A stretch of DNA of 64,000 bases. Source: Clostridium sp. SM-530-WT-3G (lineage in GTDB: Bacteria > Bacillota > Clostridia > Clostridiales > Clostridiaceae). Below the pieces are notes generated by a model. It was given only the letters and a program-made list of their open reading frames with translations. It searched no databases and was not told where the DNA came from. The position numbers and the translations under genes are program-made. Below, in pieces: positions 46,181 to 54,363 of this stretch. How positions within the stretch are numbered: position 1 is the first letter of the stretch; each line of letters begins with the position of its first letter. The stretch spans positions 120,278-184,277 of the forward strand of contig NZ_JABAGC010000002.1 in the NCBI RefSeq assembly GCF_012843905.1, read 5' to 3'.

Positions 46181-47125
46181 ATGGCCAAGAAAAATTTTTA
46201 TGCAGTAAAGGTTGGTAGAAGAATTGGAATATTAAAAACATGGGAGGAATGTTTAGAAAGTGTTTCTGCATATCCTAATGCAAAATATAAGGGCTTTTCC
46301 ACTAGAGAAGAAGCAGAAGCATACTTAAATGATACAAAAATTGAAACTAAACAAAATAGTGAATTTATAAAATCTATTAATGAATCAGAAGATGACAATA
46401 AAATATATTATGCTGTTAAAAATGGAAGGAAGATAGGATTATTTACTACTTGGGAAGAGTGCAAGCAGCAGATTAACGGATATTCTGGAGCAGATTATAA
46501 AAAAATACAAGGTAAGATTGCCGCATTAAGATACATAAATCCTAATATAGTTATAAAAAAGAAAATAAGCGAAAAGAAAAGAAGTCATAAAAAAGATGGA
46601 ATAACAAAGAAGGGGTATGATGTAAAAGCTATAAGAAGTAAAGCTGATGTTAAATGTTCTAAGACATTTATAGATCCAAAAGAACTATATTGTGAATATG
46701 AATTTATTGCATTTGTAGATGGTAGTTACGATAAAGATACAAAAACATATGGAGCCGGAGTTGTAGTTTTAGATAAAAATGGTTCATATAATACATATTC
46801 AAAAGCAGGACACGACGAGTGGGATCAGTGGAACATTGTAGGTGAATTAGAAGCAACAAAACTAGCTATAAGTAAAGCAAAAGAATTAGGAACAAAAGAT
46901 GTGGCAATTTATCATGATTTAAAGAATATTGCACTATGGGCTTCTGGTGAATGGCAGGCTAAAAATAAGTATACTCAAGAATATGTTAGATTTGTAGAAG
47001 AAGCGAGCAAAGAGATGAATATATACTTTATTAAAGTTAAAGGCCATAGTGATGAATGTATTTATAATGACCTTGCAGATGAAGCAGCTAAGAATGCTAT
47101 TAAAGAATATGGTAAATATAATTGA
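46181..47125 (+). CDS. ribonuclease H with two viroplasmin-type N-terminal domains
   Basis: A 314-residue protein. Two copies of the small viroplasmin/RNase H1 hybrid-binding domain lie at about 4-50 (YAVKVGRRIGILKTWEEC) and 72-117 (YYAVKNGRKIGLFTTWEEC). A basic linker follows, then an RNase HI domain (about 170-312). Its acidic catalytic residues are in FVDGSYD (about 180), GELEATK (about 221), YHDLKN (about 244) and NDLADEAA (about 297). It should cut RNA in RNA-DNA hybrids, here probably removing primers during element replication. The usual form has one N-terminal domain, so the doubling is unusual. GGAGAG precedes the ATG. Confidence 0.85.
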   Translation: MAKKNFYAVKVGRRIGILKTWEECLESVSAYPNAKYKGFSTREEAEAYLNDTKIETKQNSEFIKSINESEDDNKIYYAVKNGRKIGLFTTWEECKQQINGYSGADYKKIQGKIAALRYINPNIVIKKKISEKKRSHKKDGITKKGYDVKAIRSKADVKCSKTFIDPKELYCEYEFIAFVDGSYDKDTKTYGAGVVVLDKNGSYNTYSKAGHDEWDQWNIVGELEATKLAISKAKELGTKDVAIYHDLKNIALWASGEWQAKNKYTQEYVRFVEEASKEMNIYFIKVKGHSDECIYNDLADEAAKNAIKEYGKYN

Positions 47126-47462
47126 TAACATATATAAAGAATTAACAACTAATGTTAATATCAGAAATTACTTAGATTCACTAAAGCTTTCAATGATATA
47201 GAAGTTGTCAAGAATATAAGTAAGTAGCTAACAATTGCATCGATTGAAAGAAGTTATAAAGGAAAGAGGAGCAGTAGCAAAGAACTATGTTAGAAATATA
47301 AAATCATCTTAAAAAGGAAAGAAAAAAGGTTGGTGAATTATCAGAAAAACAAGTAAAAAGCTTGGCGGCAATATAAAATAAAGCTAAAAGTTAATGAAGA
47401 ATTTAAAAAAATGATTAAAACAAATAAATATGGAGATACTCTTCTAACAAGGAAGTGATTTT
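47126..47462 (+). other. 337-base gap, possible decayed gene
   Basis: No intact ORF. Short stretches read like coding remnants, for example VGELSEKQVKSLAA near 47332-47373. No terminator, repeat or promoter is convincing. AAGGAAG directly before 47463 serves the next gene. Confidence 0.35.
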
Positions 47463-49181
47463 ATGAAAAAATATAAAAAATCTGTATTAGAAGAGTATCC
47501 AGAACTAGTTAAGGAATGGGATTATGAAAGGAATAATGGACTTACACCAGCAGATGTTACACCAGGAATGCATATAAAGATAGCTTGGATATGTTCCAAA
47601 AATCCTGACCATAAATGGTTTGCAAATTTATCTAATAGAGCTAGAAAAAATAATTCGAGGGGATGCCCGTATTGTTCAAACGAAATATTATCTGCTGAAA
47701 ATTGCTTGGCAAATGTAAATCCGAAATTGGCTAGGGAATTTTCAATAGACTTTAATGATGGATTGACAGCGGCAGATGTACAAGCTGGAAGTGGAAAAGA
47801 AGTTTATTGGAAATGTTCAATTTGTAATTATATATATAAGGCATCTGTAACTGAGAGAAATAAAGGTCATAAGAAATGTCCAAGATGTTCATCAATAGCA
47901 TATAATTATCCAGAATTAATGAAGGATTGGGATAAAGAAAAAAATAGTGGTATTGATCCTTATATACTTAATAAAGGTTCACATAAAATAGTATATTGGA
48001 AATGCCATAAGTGTGGATATGAATGGCAATCAATGGCTTATGAAAGAACTATAGGACATAAGGAATGTATTGGGTGTAAGTCTTTAGCAAATACATTTCC
48101 CATAATAGCACAAGATTGGGATTATGAACTGAATGGAAATTTAACTCCAATGGATGTTACGCCATATTCAAATAAGAAGGTGTATTGGAGATGTTCTAAA
48201 AATCCTACTCATAAAGAGAGAAAAAGCGTTAATGATAGATGCAATTATGGATGTAGTTTATGTTCAAGAGGAAGAAATACATCTATAAGTGAAGTTATGA
48301 TTTATTTAGCTTTTAAAGAAGTCTTTGGTGATGTTCATAATAGATTTAAGATTCAAAATGACAAGAAGCTTGAATGTGATATCCTTATTCCACAGATTGC
48401 TTTAGCTATTGAATATGATGGGTATAGATATCACAAAAATAAGAAGGAACAAGATGAAGAAAAGAATAGAAGACTGGCACATCAAAAAATAAATAATAAA
48501 GAGATAACGTTTATTAGAATAAGAGAAGAAGGATTACCAAAATTAAAATCTTATGGTAGCTTTCATATTACAATAAAGAGACATTTAACCAAGCTAAATG
48601 AATTTTATAAAAATTTGATTAATCTAATAGAACTTATCTATCATGGTAATAATGAAATGAAAAGTAGAACGGAATTATTAAGAAAAGTAGAAATTGATAA
48701 CATGAGATATAAGGCTTTAATATATTTATCGAATATTGATGAGAAAAGTAGTCTGCAAAGTGTGAATCCTGAATTAGCTAAGGAATGGCATCCGACTAAG
48801 AATGATGGACTATTGCCTATTCATGTAAAGCCTTTTTCTAATGAAGTTGTATGGTGGTGTTGTAATAAATGTGGATATGAATGGAGAGAAAGTGTGTCTA
48901 AAAGGAATGCAGGAAGTGGTTGTCCAAGAGAAAACGGAAGAGGAAGTGCATTTGTTGTAACAGAAGAAAATTCATTATATACAAATTATCCAGCGTTGGC
49001 TGAAGAGTGGAATGTGAAAGCTAATAATGGGAAAACACCATCAGAAGTATATTATAAATCTACATTAGAGTATTATTGGACTTGTAGAAGAAATCCAGAT
49101 TATTTATGCAAAATGAGTGTTAGAAAAAAAGCAAGAAAGTTAAATAGATGTCTTAATTGTGATCAGTATTCGCATTTTTAG
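47463..49181 (+). CDS. zinc-ribbon-repeat protein with an embedded Vsr-like PD-(D/E)XK nuclease
   Basis: A 572-residue protein. Four repeats of about 65 residues (DUF4379-like) come first, each with a PEL-x-KEWDYE-type start, a WxC...HxW middle and a CPxC zinc pair (for example KKCPRCS, KECIGCK, YGCSLCS). A nuclease domain (about 275-365) follows: KLECDILIPQIALAIEYDGYRYH and ITFIRIREEGLP, matching the Vsr/DUF559 PD-(D/E)XK layout. Two more repeats complete it (about 430-565). Six ribbons suggest DNA-reading modules. The protein may be a homing or defence nuclease of the element. AAGGAAG precedes the ATG. The IS begins 36 bases after the stop, so the gene is intact. Confidence 0.75.
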   Translation: MKKYKKSVLEEYPELVKEWDYERNNGLTPADVTPGMHIKIAWICSKNPDHKWFANLSNRARKNNSRGCPYCSNEILSAENCLANVNPKLAREFSIDFNDGLTAADVQAGSGKEVYWKCSICNYIYKASVTERNKGHKKCPRCSSIAYNYPELMKDWDKEKNSGIDPYILNKGSHKIVYWKCHKCGYEWQSMAYERTIGHKECIGCKSLANTFPIIAQDWDYELNGNLTPMDVTPYSNKKVYWRCSKNPTHKERKSVNDRCNYGCSLCSRGRNTSISEVMIYLAFKEVFGDVHNRFKIQNDKKLECDILIPQIALAIEYDGYRYHKNKKEQDEEKNRRLAHQKINNKEITFIRIREEGLPKLKSYGSFHITIKRHLTKLNEFYKNLINLIELIYHGNNEMKSRTELLRKVEIDNMRYKALIYLSNIDEKSSLQSVNPELAKEWHPTKNDGLLPIHVKPFSNEVVWWCCNKCGYEWRESVSKRNAGSGCPRENGRGSAFVVTEENSLYTNYPALAEEWNVKANNGKTPSEVYYKSTLEYYWTCRRNPDYLCKMSVRKKARKLNRCLNCDQYSHF

Positions 49182-49208
49182 GGAGGATAGAGCAGTACTT
49201 AGTTAGTA

Positions 49209-49216
49209 TTAACTTA
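49209..49216 (+). repeat. target-site duplication, left copy
   Basis: TTAACTTA, repeated at 50605-50612 directly outside the other IS end. Confidence 0.75.
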
Positions 49217-50604
49217 CTAGACTTGTGCAGTAAATAGGAAAAATTTAAGCTGCTAGTCCTAATTTGGAAATAGTAGTCTCTAGACTTATCCCGTTATCTG
49301 CACATTCATGTGCAAAGGTAACTATTTTTACCAAATAGTTGTTTCGGAAGTGTAATATTACATCTCCAATATTTTTTAATTTATATAATTTACCATATTT
49401 AATTCTGAAAAGCTCAAGGAAAGTATATGTTAAAAATATCATACTCCAATACCTGTGTATTGATTCTAAGGATTGAATTTGAAATTCATCAAATCCAAGA
49501 GCAGTTTTATGATATCTATAACTTACTTCAATATCCCATCGCTTTTCGTAATATGAAATTATAGCCTTATTATCAAGCGATACATCAGTACTTATAATAA
49601 ATGATGGATTATCAGATAAATCCTGTTTAGTCCAACTTATAAGTACAACAGCATTTTCTATGTCGTTGAGTTTTCCTTCATATCTATAAACATAATACTT
49701 GTTGTTACTAGCGGTAACTAAGCTAGTTTCATTAGTTCTAATATATGAAGAAAGCTTTTTGACATTTGTTTTAATGCCAGCTGGATAAATCACTCTGTTA
49801 GATTTTATTCTGCCAATTGTATGATAACCATTTATTAAACCGTGAAGCAAAATTTTTGCTGAAGTATACCAAGAATCAACCAGCAAATAATTTGTTTTAG
49901 TTGCTGGAGTAAATTCATTTATTAGTTCCATTGCAAGTTCATTTTTATCTAAAAACTTTTTAGATAGATTTTTACTAGATTCCTTTCGGTGATATTGTTT
50001 AAAATTTAAAGGTATAGAATAATCCTTGATTTTATAGTGAGAGGTAACTAAACAGTGTGACCACTTCGGTTTGTTGCCATCTGCATGAGAATTGTGAAAA
50101 TCCAAACCTTCGATTTTTTTAGTTGAGGTATTTTTCTTACTCAAAGTATCATCAATAATTAGGAATCCAACATCATTATCTTCACAACTATTAGAGATTT
50201 CAGAGATTGCATGAAATATGCGTTCTTCCGTAACATATTCATGATTCCATGAATATGAGCTTAGAAATCTTGAGCCAGTACTTCTGTGTCGATTAGATGT
50301 AAGTTTATTATAAGCTGAAGAAATTGTTTTATTTCCTTCGGTTACGATTATTCCAGATGTTAAATTTATCATATGGTTCTTTATCGCAGAAGAATATGGC
50401 AGATTTAACTCTAAAATATAGTTGCTAATAAATTCGTTTTGGTTTAATATTGTTGTCGGCATATAAATCTCCTTAGATTTTGGTTTGGCAATATAAATCT
50501 AACATGTTTGAGGTTTATATGCTATTTTTATATAAAAAATTATATTGGTAAAATATGAATAATAAACCATTGGTAAATTTTCTTAAATTAATGCACAAGT
50601 CAAG
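49217..50604. mobile_element. insertion sequence, 1388 bp
   Basis: The ends are inverted repeats CTAGACTTGTGCA (49217-49229) and the complement of TGCACAAGTCAAG (50592-50604), 12 of 13 matching, with weaker similarity further in. Flanking 8-base direct repeats TTAACTTA support a real transposition event. One transposase gene fills it. Confidence 0.85.
49245..50462 (-). CDS. DDE transposase of the IS4/IS701 superfamily
   Basis: A 405-residue transposase with the catalytic triad D104/D105 in FLIIDDTLSKK, D196 in LLVDSWYTS and E312 in YYEKRWDIEVSYRYHK. The last matches the Y-(2)-R-(3)-E-(6)-K signature of IS4-type enzymes. It cuts and joins the IS ends. No frameshift or internal stop is visible, so it may be active. 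The weak ribosome binding site (complement of CTCCTTAG) lies just before the ATG. The exact subgroup needs comparison with an IS catalogue. Confidence 0.88.
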   Translation of the reverse strand: MPTTILNQNEFISNYILELNLPYSSAIKNHMINLTSGIIVTEGNKTISSAYNKLTSNRHRSTGSRFLSSYSWNHEYVTEERIFHAISEISNSCEDNDVGFLIIDDTLSKKNTSTKKIEGLDFHNSHADGNKPKWSHCLVTSHYKIKDYSIPLNFKQYHRKESSKNLSKKFLDKNELAMELINEFTPATKTNYLLVDSWYTSAKILLHGLINGYHTIGRIKSNRVIYPAGIKTNVKKLSSYIRTNETSLVTASNNKYYVYRYEGKLNDIENAVVLISWTKQDLSDNPSFIISTDVSLDNKAIISYYEKRWDIEVSYRYHKTALGFDEFQIQSLESIHRYWSMIFLTYTFLELFRIKYGKLYKLKNIGDVILHFRNNYLVKIVTFAHECADNGISLETTISKLGLAA

Positions 50605-50612
50605 TTAACTTA
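50605..50612 (+). repeat. target-site duplication, right copy
   Basis: TTAACTTA, matching 49209-49216. Confidence 0.75.
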
Positions 50613-50689
50613 TATAACTTTCTATAAAATTAATGGAGTTCAATGCTTTAATAGTATGGGTGCTTATCTGATTTCTTGTATAAACCTTT

Positions 50690-50790
50690 ACTAATGAAGT
50701 ATTTGTAGTAACAATTACTTCAGAAGATTTCGGTAGTATATGTGAAACTTTATAATAGCAACAAGTAGATTTCTTAGAATAAATAGAAAA
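50690..50790 (+). pseudogene. heavily decayed yebC 3' fragment
   Basis: GTATTTGTAGTAAC and CAGAAGATTTCGG match the yebC fragment at 52020-52055 with an insertion and several stops in between. The upstream words AATAGTATGGGTGCTTATCTGATT near 50650 recur at 51090 in slightly changed form, showing that this segment is a duplicated, degenerating copy. Confidence 0.55.
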
Positions 50791-50799
50791 ATGATTACA

Positions 50800-51013
50800 A
50801 ATACATAGATTATAATAAAATATTATTGAAATTAGGATATACTCCTAAAAATAGATCGCCAATAAGATTCAACCATTCCTAATCCTAAATTTTTTTGAGC
50901 GTTTTGGATCATTTAATAATGCATTAAAATTAGCTAAATTAGATTTAAATATAGAAAGAGATAATGTTGCTTTAAAACATGAACTACAAAAACTAGTGAA
51001 GATTTTAGGATAA
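50800..51013 (+). pseudogene. remnant with a homing-endonuclease-associated repeat
   Basis: One frame reads KILLKLGYTPKNRSPIRFN and, after stops and a frame change, another reads ERFGSFNNALKLAKLDLN and ends at 51013. The GYTPKNRS...RFGSFNNALKLA pattern is the one of HNH-associated homing-endonuclease repeats. The gene is broken. The remaining part of the gap (51014-51296) has no ORF. Confidence 0.45.
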
Positions 51014-51296
51014 TAATATAGTTTTGTATAAAAGCATCAAAGTATATAAACTTAATAACTTGCGATAAAATTTATATGGTATAATACCCTAATAGTATAG
51101 ATACTTATCTGACTTTCAGGATAATTGGATTTTATTGATTAAAAGACTTTTTATTTATTCATTTGTCCATAATTATAAGTTTTTATATAATTATAATTAG
51201 CATTATCAGATTTAGAGCGAATAACGAAATTAATTAATGTTTATTATTGATTATAAATATTTATATTTTAATTATATTGAATTCAGGAGTAGATTT

Positions 51297-51875
51297 ATGT
51301 TTGCAAATTATATAAAAAGTAAATTCTTAAAGATATCAAAAAGAAAGTCTTATAAGTGTAAATATTCAATTAAAGATTCTTATACTAAGATAATCGATTT
51401 TTTTAGATTTAACCATATAAATACTGATATTGTTATAGTTTGCATAGGGACTAATAGAACGGATACTGTTGATTGTCTTGGACCATTTGTTGGATCTATA
51501 TTAAGAGAAGATAAAAATTTCAATATACCTGTTTATGGTAGTATGATTAATCCAATTAATGCAATTAATTTGAAAACGCAAATGAATACAATAAAAGATA
51601 AACATCCCAGTGAAACAATAATAGCAATTGATGCAGCACTCTCAGATAAATCAAAGATAGGAATGATTGATATAAAAAGGGGTGCAATAAAACCAGGAAA
51701 GGGAGCAGGAATAGACTTATTAGAAGTTGGTGATATTTCTATTAAAGCTTTTGTAGCACCAGTGAATATTGATGTAATGAAATATGGTTCAGATTTAAGT
51801 TTTATTAGTGAAATGGCATATGCTATAGCTAAAGGATTAAAAGAATCTTTTGATGAAAATAATAAAATTTTATAG
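51297..51875 (+). CDS. yyaC: YyaC-type spore protease (HybD-like fold)
   Basis: A 192-residue member of the YyaC/DUF1256 family, found only in spore formers and built on the hydrogenase-maturation-protease fold. Signature segments are [20 protein letters not shown] (about 46-65), [11 protein letters not shown] and [15 protein letters not shown], with [10 protein letters not shown] later. The ORF opens at 51237, but CAGGAG at 51284-51289 places the start at the ATG at 51297. It is a core-type sporulation gene, yet lies within the element between decayed yebC pieces, so it may be a captured or duplicated chromosomal gene. Confidence 0.85.
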   Translation: MFANYIKSKFLKISKRKSYKCKYSIKDSYTKIIDFFRFNHINTDIVIVCIGTNRTDTVDCLGPFVGSILREDKNFNIPVYGSMINPINAINLKTQMNTIKDKHPSETIIAIDAALSDKSKIGMIDIKRGAIKPGKGAGIDLLEVGDISIKAFVAPVNIDVMKYGSDLSFISEMAYAIAKGLKESFDENNKIL

Positions 51876-51906
51876 ATGTAAAGTTTATTTTTATAATAAT
51901 TATTGC

Positions 51907-52161
51907 ACTTTCCAAGAAAAAGGTGGACTTATTATAGAAAATGAAGGCAATGATGAATATGAAATGATAATGATGGTTTTAAATGCAGGAGCAGAAGACT
52001 TCAATGCAGATGAAGATGAAGTATTTGTAGTAACTACAGCTCCAGAAGATTTCGGAACAGTACGTGAAGCATTAGAAGAACAAGGAGTAGAATTTTTAGA
52101 AGCGGTAGTAAAGATGATACCAGATACATACAACGCAATAAATAAAGAAGATGCTGAGTAG
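51907..52161 (+). pseudogene. yebC: C-terminal third of a YebC/PmpR-family regulator
   Basis: The frame reads [51 protein letters not shown] and KMIPDTY: the well-conserved final third of YebC-type proteins, which act in transcription and translation control. The first two thirds are absent, and the open frame upstream (from 51850) reads unrelated residues overlapping the yyaC end. It is a fragment left by recombination or duplication, not a working gene. Confidence 0.75.
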
Positions 52162-52276
52162 TCTTAAAAGATGTTAGACTTACTTGAGGATGATGTTTAA
52201 GAAGTTTACTATAATAAAAATATGACAATATGATAGAGGGAGAGATGCCTCATTTTTTATGTTTAAATATATTGAA

Positions 52277-52380
52277 AAGCCGACTCCATACACATATAAT
52301 ATACTTAACTGAATATGGGAATGGAACGAATAGAATTTTATATTGACGGATATTCTGAAATCGGCTTAAATACTAAGCTT
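52277..52380. promoter_or_regulatory. right end of the element: arm motif and inverted repeat
   Basis: GGGAATGGAACGAA at 52317-52330 is the perfect inverted partner of 30461-30474. It is framed by AAGCCGA (52277-52283) and TCGGCTT (52361-52367). TTGACG at about 52343 and TTAAAT 17 bases on may form a weak promoter reading outward, which in a circular form would face the integrase. Confidence 0.45.
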
Positions 52381-52407
52381 AATGGCTGTATATGGAGAAT
52401 GTCACGG

Positions 52408-52804
52408 TGTAAAAGGTATGGAATTTAAAAATGTTTTTATAATGAACATATGTGAAGATACTATACCACATTCATCAAGCAAGGATACTAATCTTGAAGA
52501 AGAAAGAAGACTGTTCTATGTGGGTATGACACGTGCTATAGATGAACTTTATTTATTCTCACCTAGAAGTAGAAAAGGTCAATTTAAAGATGTGTCTAGA
52601 TTTATAGTAGAAGGGAAGCTTAATGACCTTCCTGTAGATACTTATGGATTTGAAGAAGGTAATAATGTAAGTCATAGAACTTATGGGGTTGGAGTAATTG
52701 AAGAACTCAATAAGGATAAGGTTAAGATTAGGTTCAGCGATGGAGTAGACAGGAGTTTTAGTTTGAAAGTTCTTGTTGAAAATAATCTTATACAAAATGT
52801 ATAA
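52408..52804 (+). pseudogene. displaced 3' end of the helicase gene
   Basis: Homology to 30016-30423 starts abruptly at the codons HGVKGMEF and runs to the stop. The protein keeps motif VI (VGMTRAIDELYLFS) and the PcrA-like C-terminal domain, but no ATPase core. Many synonymous differences separate it from the intact copy, except in the 94-base core. An ATG at 52382 opens the frame, but without a convincing ribosome binding site. Most simply it is the native gene end cut off by integration of the element. Confidence 0.8.
52438..52531 (+). other. putative attR core
   Basis: Counterpart of 30054-30147, identical at 93 of 94 positions, inside the displaced helicase end. Confidence 0.6.
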
Positions 52805-53130
52805 GTTGATTTTTATATAATAATACTATAAGGAAGTCATTAAATGATTTACAAATCAATTTGATGACTTTTTGTAATTAAAGTATAAAAATTTAAATTG
52901 AATTTATAAAAGTATGTATTTGAATTATAAAATTAAGCTGAAACATTCAAAAAATAAGTTGGGTTATTAACAAAAAAAGCAATTTTTATACTCGTAGTAT
53001 AAAAAATATTTCTTTGAAATCAATGTAATTTTATTAAAATTATAAACTTTCTAAATTATATATCTATATGAAATTTATTATGATACAATACTTTGAGTGT
53101 AAAACTATTTGATTTGGAAGGAAAAAACTT
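52805..53130 (+). other. 326-base gap after the element
   Basis: Contains the terminator at 52833-52874 (AAGTCATTAAATGATTT with its near complement, then TTTTT), which was probably the original helicase terminator. The rest is AT-rich, with GGAAGG at 53117-53122 before the next, broken gene. Confidence 0.6.
52833..52875 (+). terminator. original helicase terminator
   Basis: AAGTCATTAAATGATTT pairs with AAATCAATTTGATGACTT, followed by a T-run. Confidence 0.8.
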
Positions 53131-54110
53131 ATGATAAGATTTAATAGAACTACTTTATTATTAATTTGTGGAGCAATGGTAGGTGGTATTGTACCTTTGA
53201 CAGCTGCAAATGCATCAGTTAAATCACTAGAAACTAAAGATGGACTTATTTATGATGCTCAAGCCTTTGCTAATGGTATGTATATATATATATGATGGTC
53301 AAAAGACAGATGATTCTGAAGATGATAAAGTTAATAGATTAGACAATAAATTTAGACATAAAGTATTATCCTAAAAAAGTAAAAACGTATGAAGCTAATG
53401 CAATACTTGATACAGTAATAGACTTTATTACAGGTAAAGATGTTTCTGCAAGAATACTTGGAAAAGATATTTATATTGTAAAACCTGACACTGATAATAA
53501 TAAAATATCATTTAAAAAGTATAAGATGTCAACTGTAAAAGCTAATATAGATGGAAAAACTATAAGTAAAAAAGCAGTTAAAGAAGATAAGGATTTTGAT
53601 TAAATTGAAGATGAAGATATGGATGATTTTTCTATAGATGCACACGGTAATCTTTGGGTTCTTTCAAAAGGAAGGATTAAAAAATATGTAAATGGAGAAC
53701 TGTCAACTTTATATAAATTAAATGCACCAATAACTGCTATAGATAATTCAGTAGCTGAAAAAACTGTACCTTCTGAAAATACTTCTGCTGAACCACAATC
53801 TGTAGCGCAAACAGGCTGGGTAAAGAATGAAGATGGAAGCTGGAGTTATAAGAATTTAGATGGAACTAATGCAACAGGATGGATTAATAATAATGGAAAC
53901 TGGTACTATTTAAATAATGATGGAAAAATGCAAACAGGCTGGATTAATGATGGGACTGATTGGTACTATTTAAATCCATCTGGAGAAATGAAAACTGGAT
54001 GGCATAAGGATAGTAATGGTAAATGGTATTACCTTCTTGAGTCAGGTAAGATGGCACATGACACAGTAGTGAATGGATATACTATCGATTCAAATGGTGC
54101 ATGGGTATAA
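53131..54110 (+). pseudogene. decayed cell-wall-binding repeat protein
   Basis: The ATG at 53131 has a good ribosome binding site and a signal peptide (TTLLLICGAMVGGIVPLTAANA). The frame breaks at a TATATATATATA tract near 53280, shifts again near 53370 and meets a TAA at 53601. An open frame at 53619-54110 carries three to four choline/cell-wall-binding repeats (TGWINNNGNWYYLNNDGKMQ and similar). Clostridial relatives have longer N-terminal domains, so part is also deleted. It would have been an exported surface protein. The TA-tract break could in principle vary by slippage, but the other lesions make it a pseudogene. Confidence 0.85.
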
Positions 54111-54129
54111 TATTTGTTAGTATTTTTAT

Positions 54130-54179
54130 AAAAAGCTATTATAAAATAAGGAAAAGTTATTTTATAATAGCTTTTTTAT
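54130..54179 (+). terminator. terminator after the cell-wall-binding pseudogene
   Basis: AAAAGCTATTATAAAATAA pairs with TTATTTTATAATAGCTTTT; 19-bp perfect stem and T-run. Confidence 0.92.
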
Positions 54180-54363
54180 ATACAGGATTAAGTTAATAAT
54201 GTTGGAATGATTAGTATAAATAAGTGTAAAGAGCAGGAGTGTATAAATTTTGTAAGATTAATTATTAGGGCACATTAATTGATATAATTTGTCTTATAAT
54301 ATATAATTTAAAATGGATTTATGAACGAATAAAGAGAAAAAATATCAATAAAGGTGTGTTTAA

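Larger units (their letters stand above)
30054..52531. mobile_element. 22.4-kb integrative element inserted in a helicase gene
   Basis: The limits are the two copies of the 94-base core in the intact and displaced helicase 3' ends, 22,384 bases apart. The left end carries a tyrosine recombinase. The interior holds type I restriction-modification, a TIR/SLOG cassette, primase-helicase, resolvase, RNase H, a zinc-ribbon nuclease and an IS. No relaxase, coupling protein, capsid or tail genes are present, so it is a non-conjugative integrative (possibly satellite or plasmid-like) element. The content and duplication are seen; mobility is inferred. Confidence 0.65.

Noticed and set aside
51850..52161. 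Complete small gene starting at the ATG at 51850
   Set aside because: The first about 19 codons overlap the yyaC end and do not match YebC; only the C-terminal part is homologous, so it is a fragment.
30424..52381. Prophage or conjugative element
   Set aside because: No terminase, capsid, portal, tail, relaxase, coupling ATPase or type IV secretion gene is present in the block.
52382..52804. Functional small helicase-related gene
   Set aside because: It lacks the ATPase motifs I and II and a convincing ribosome binding site, and it duplicates the end of the intact gene.
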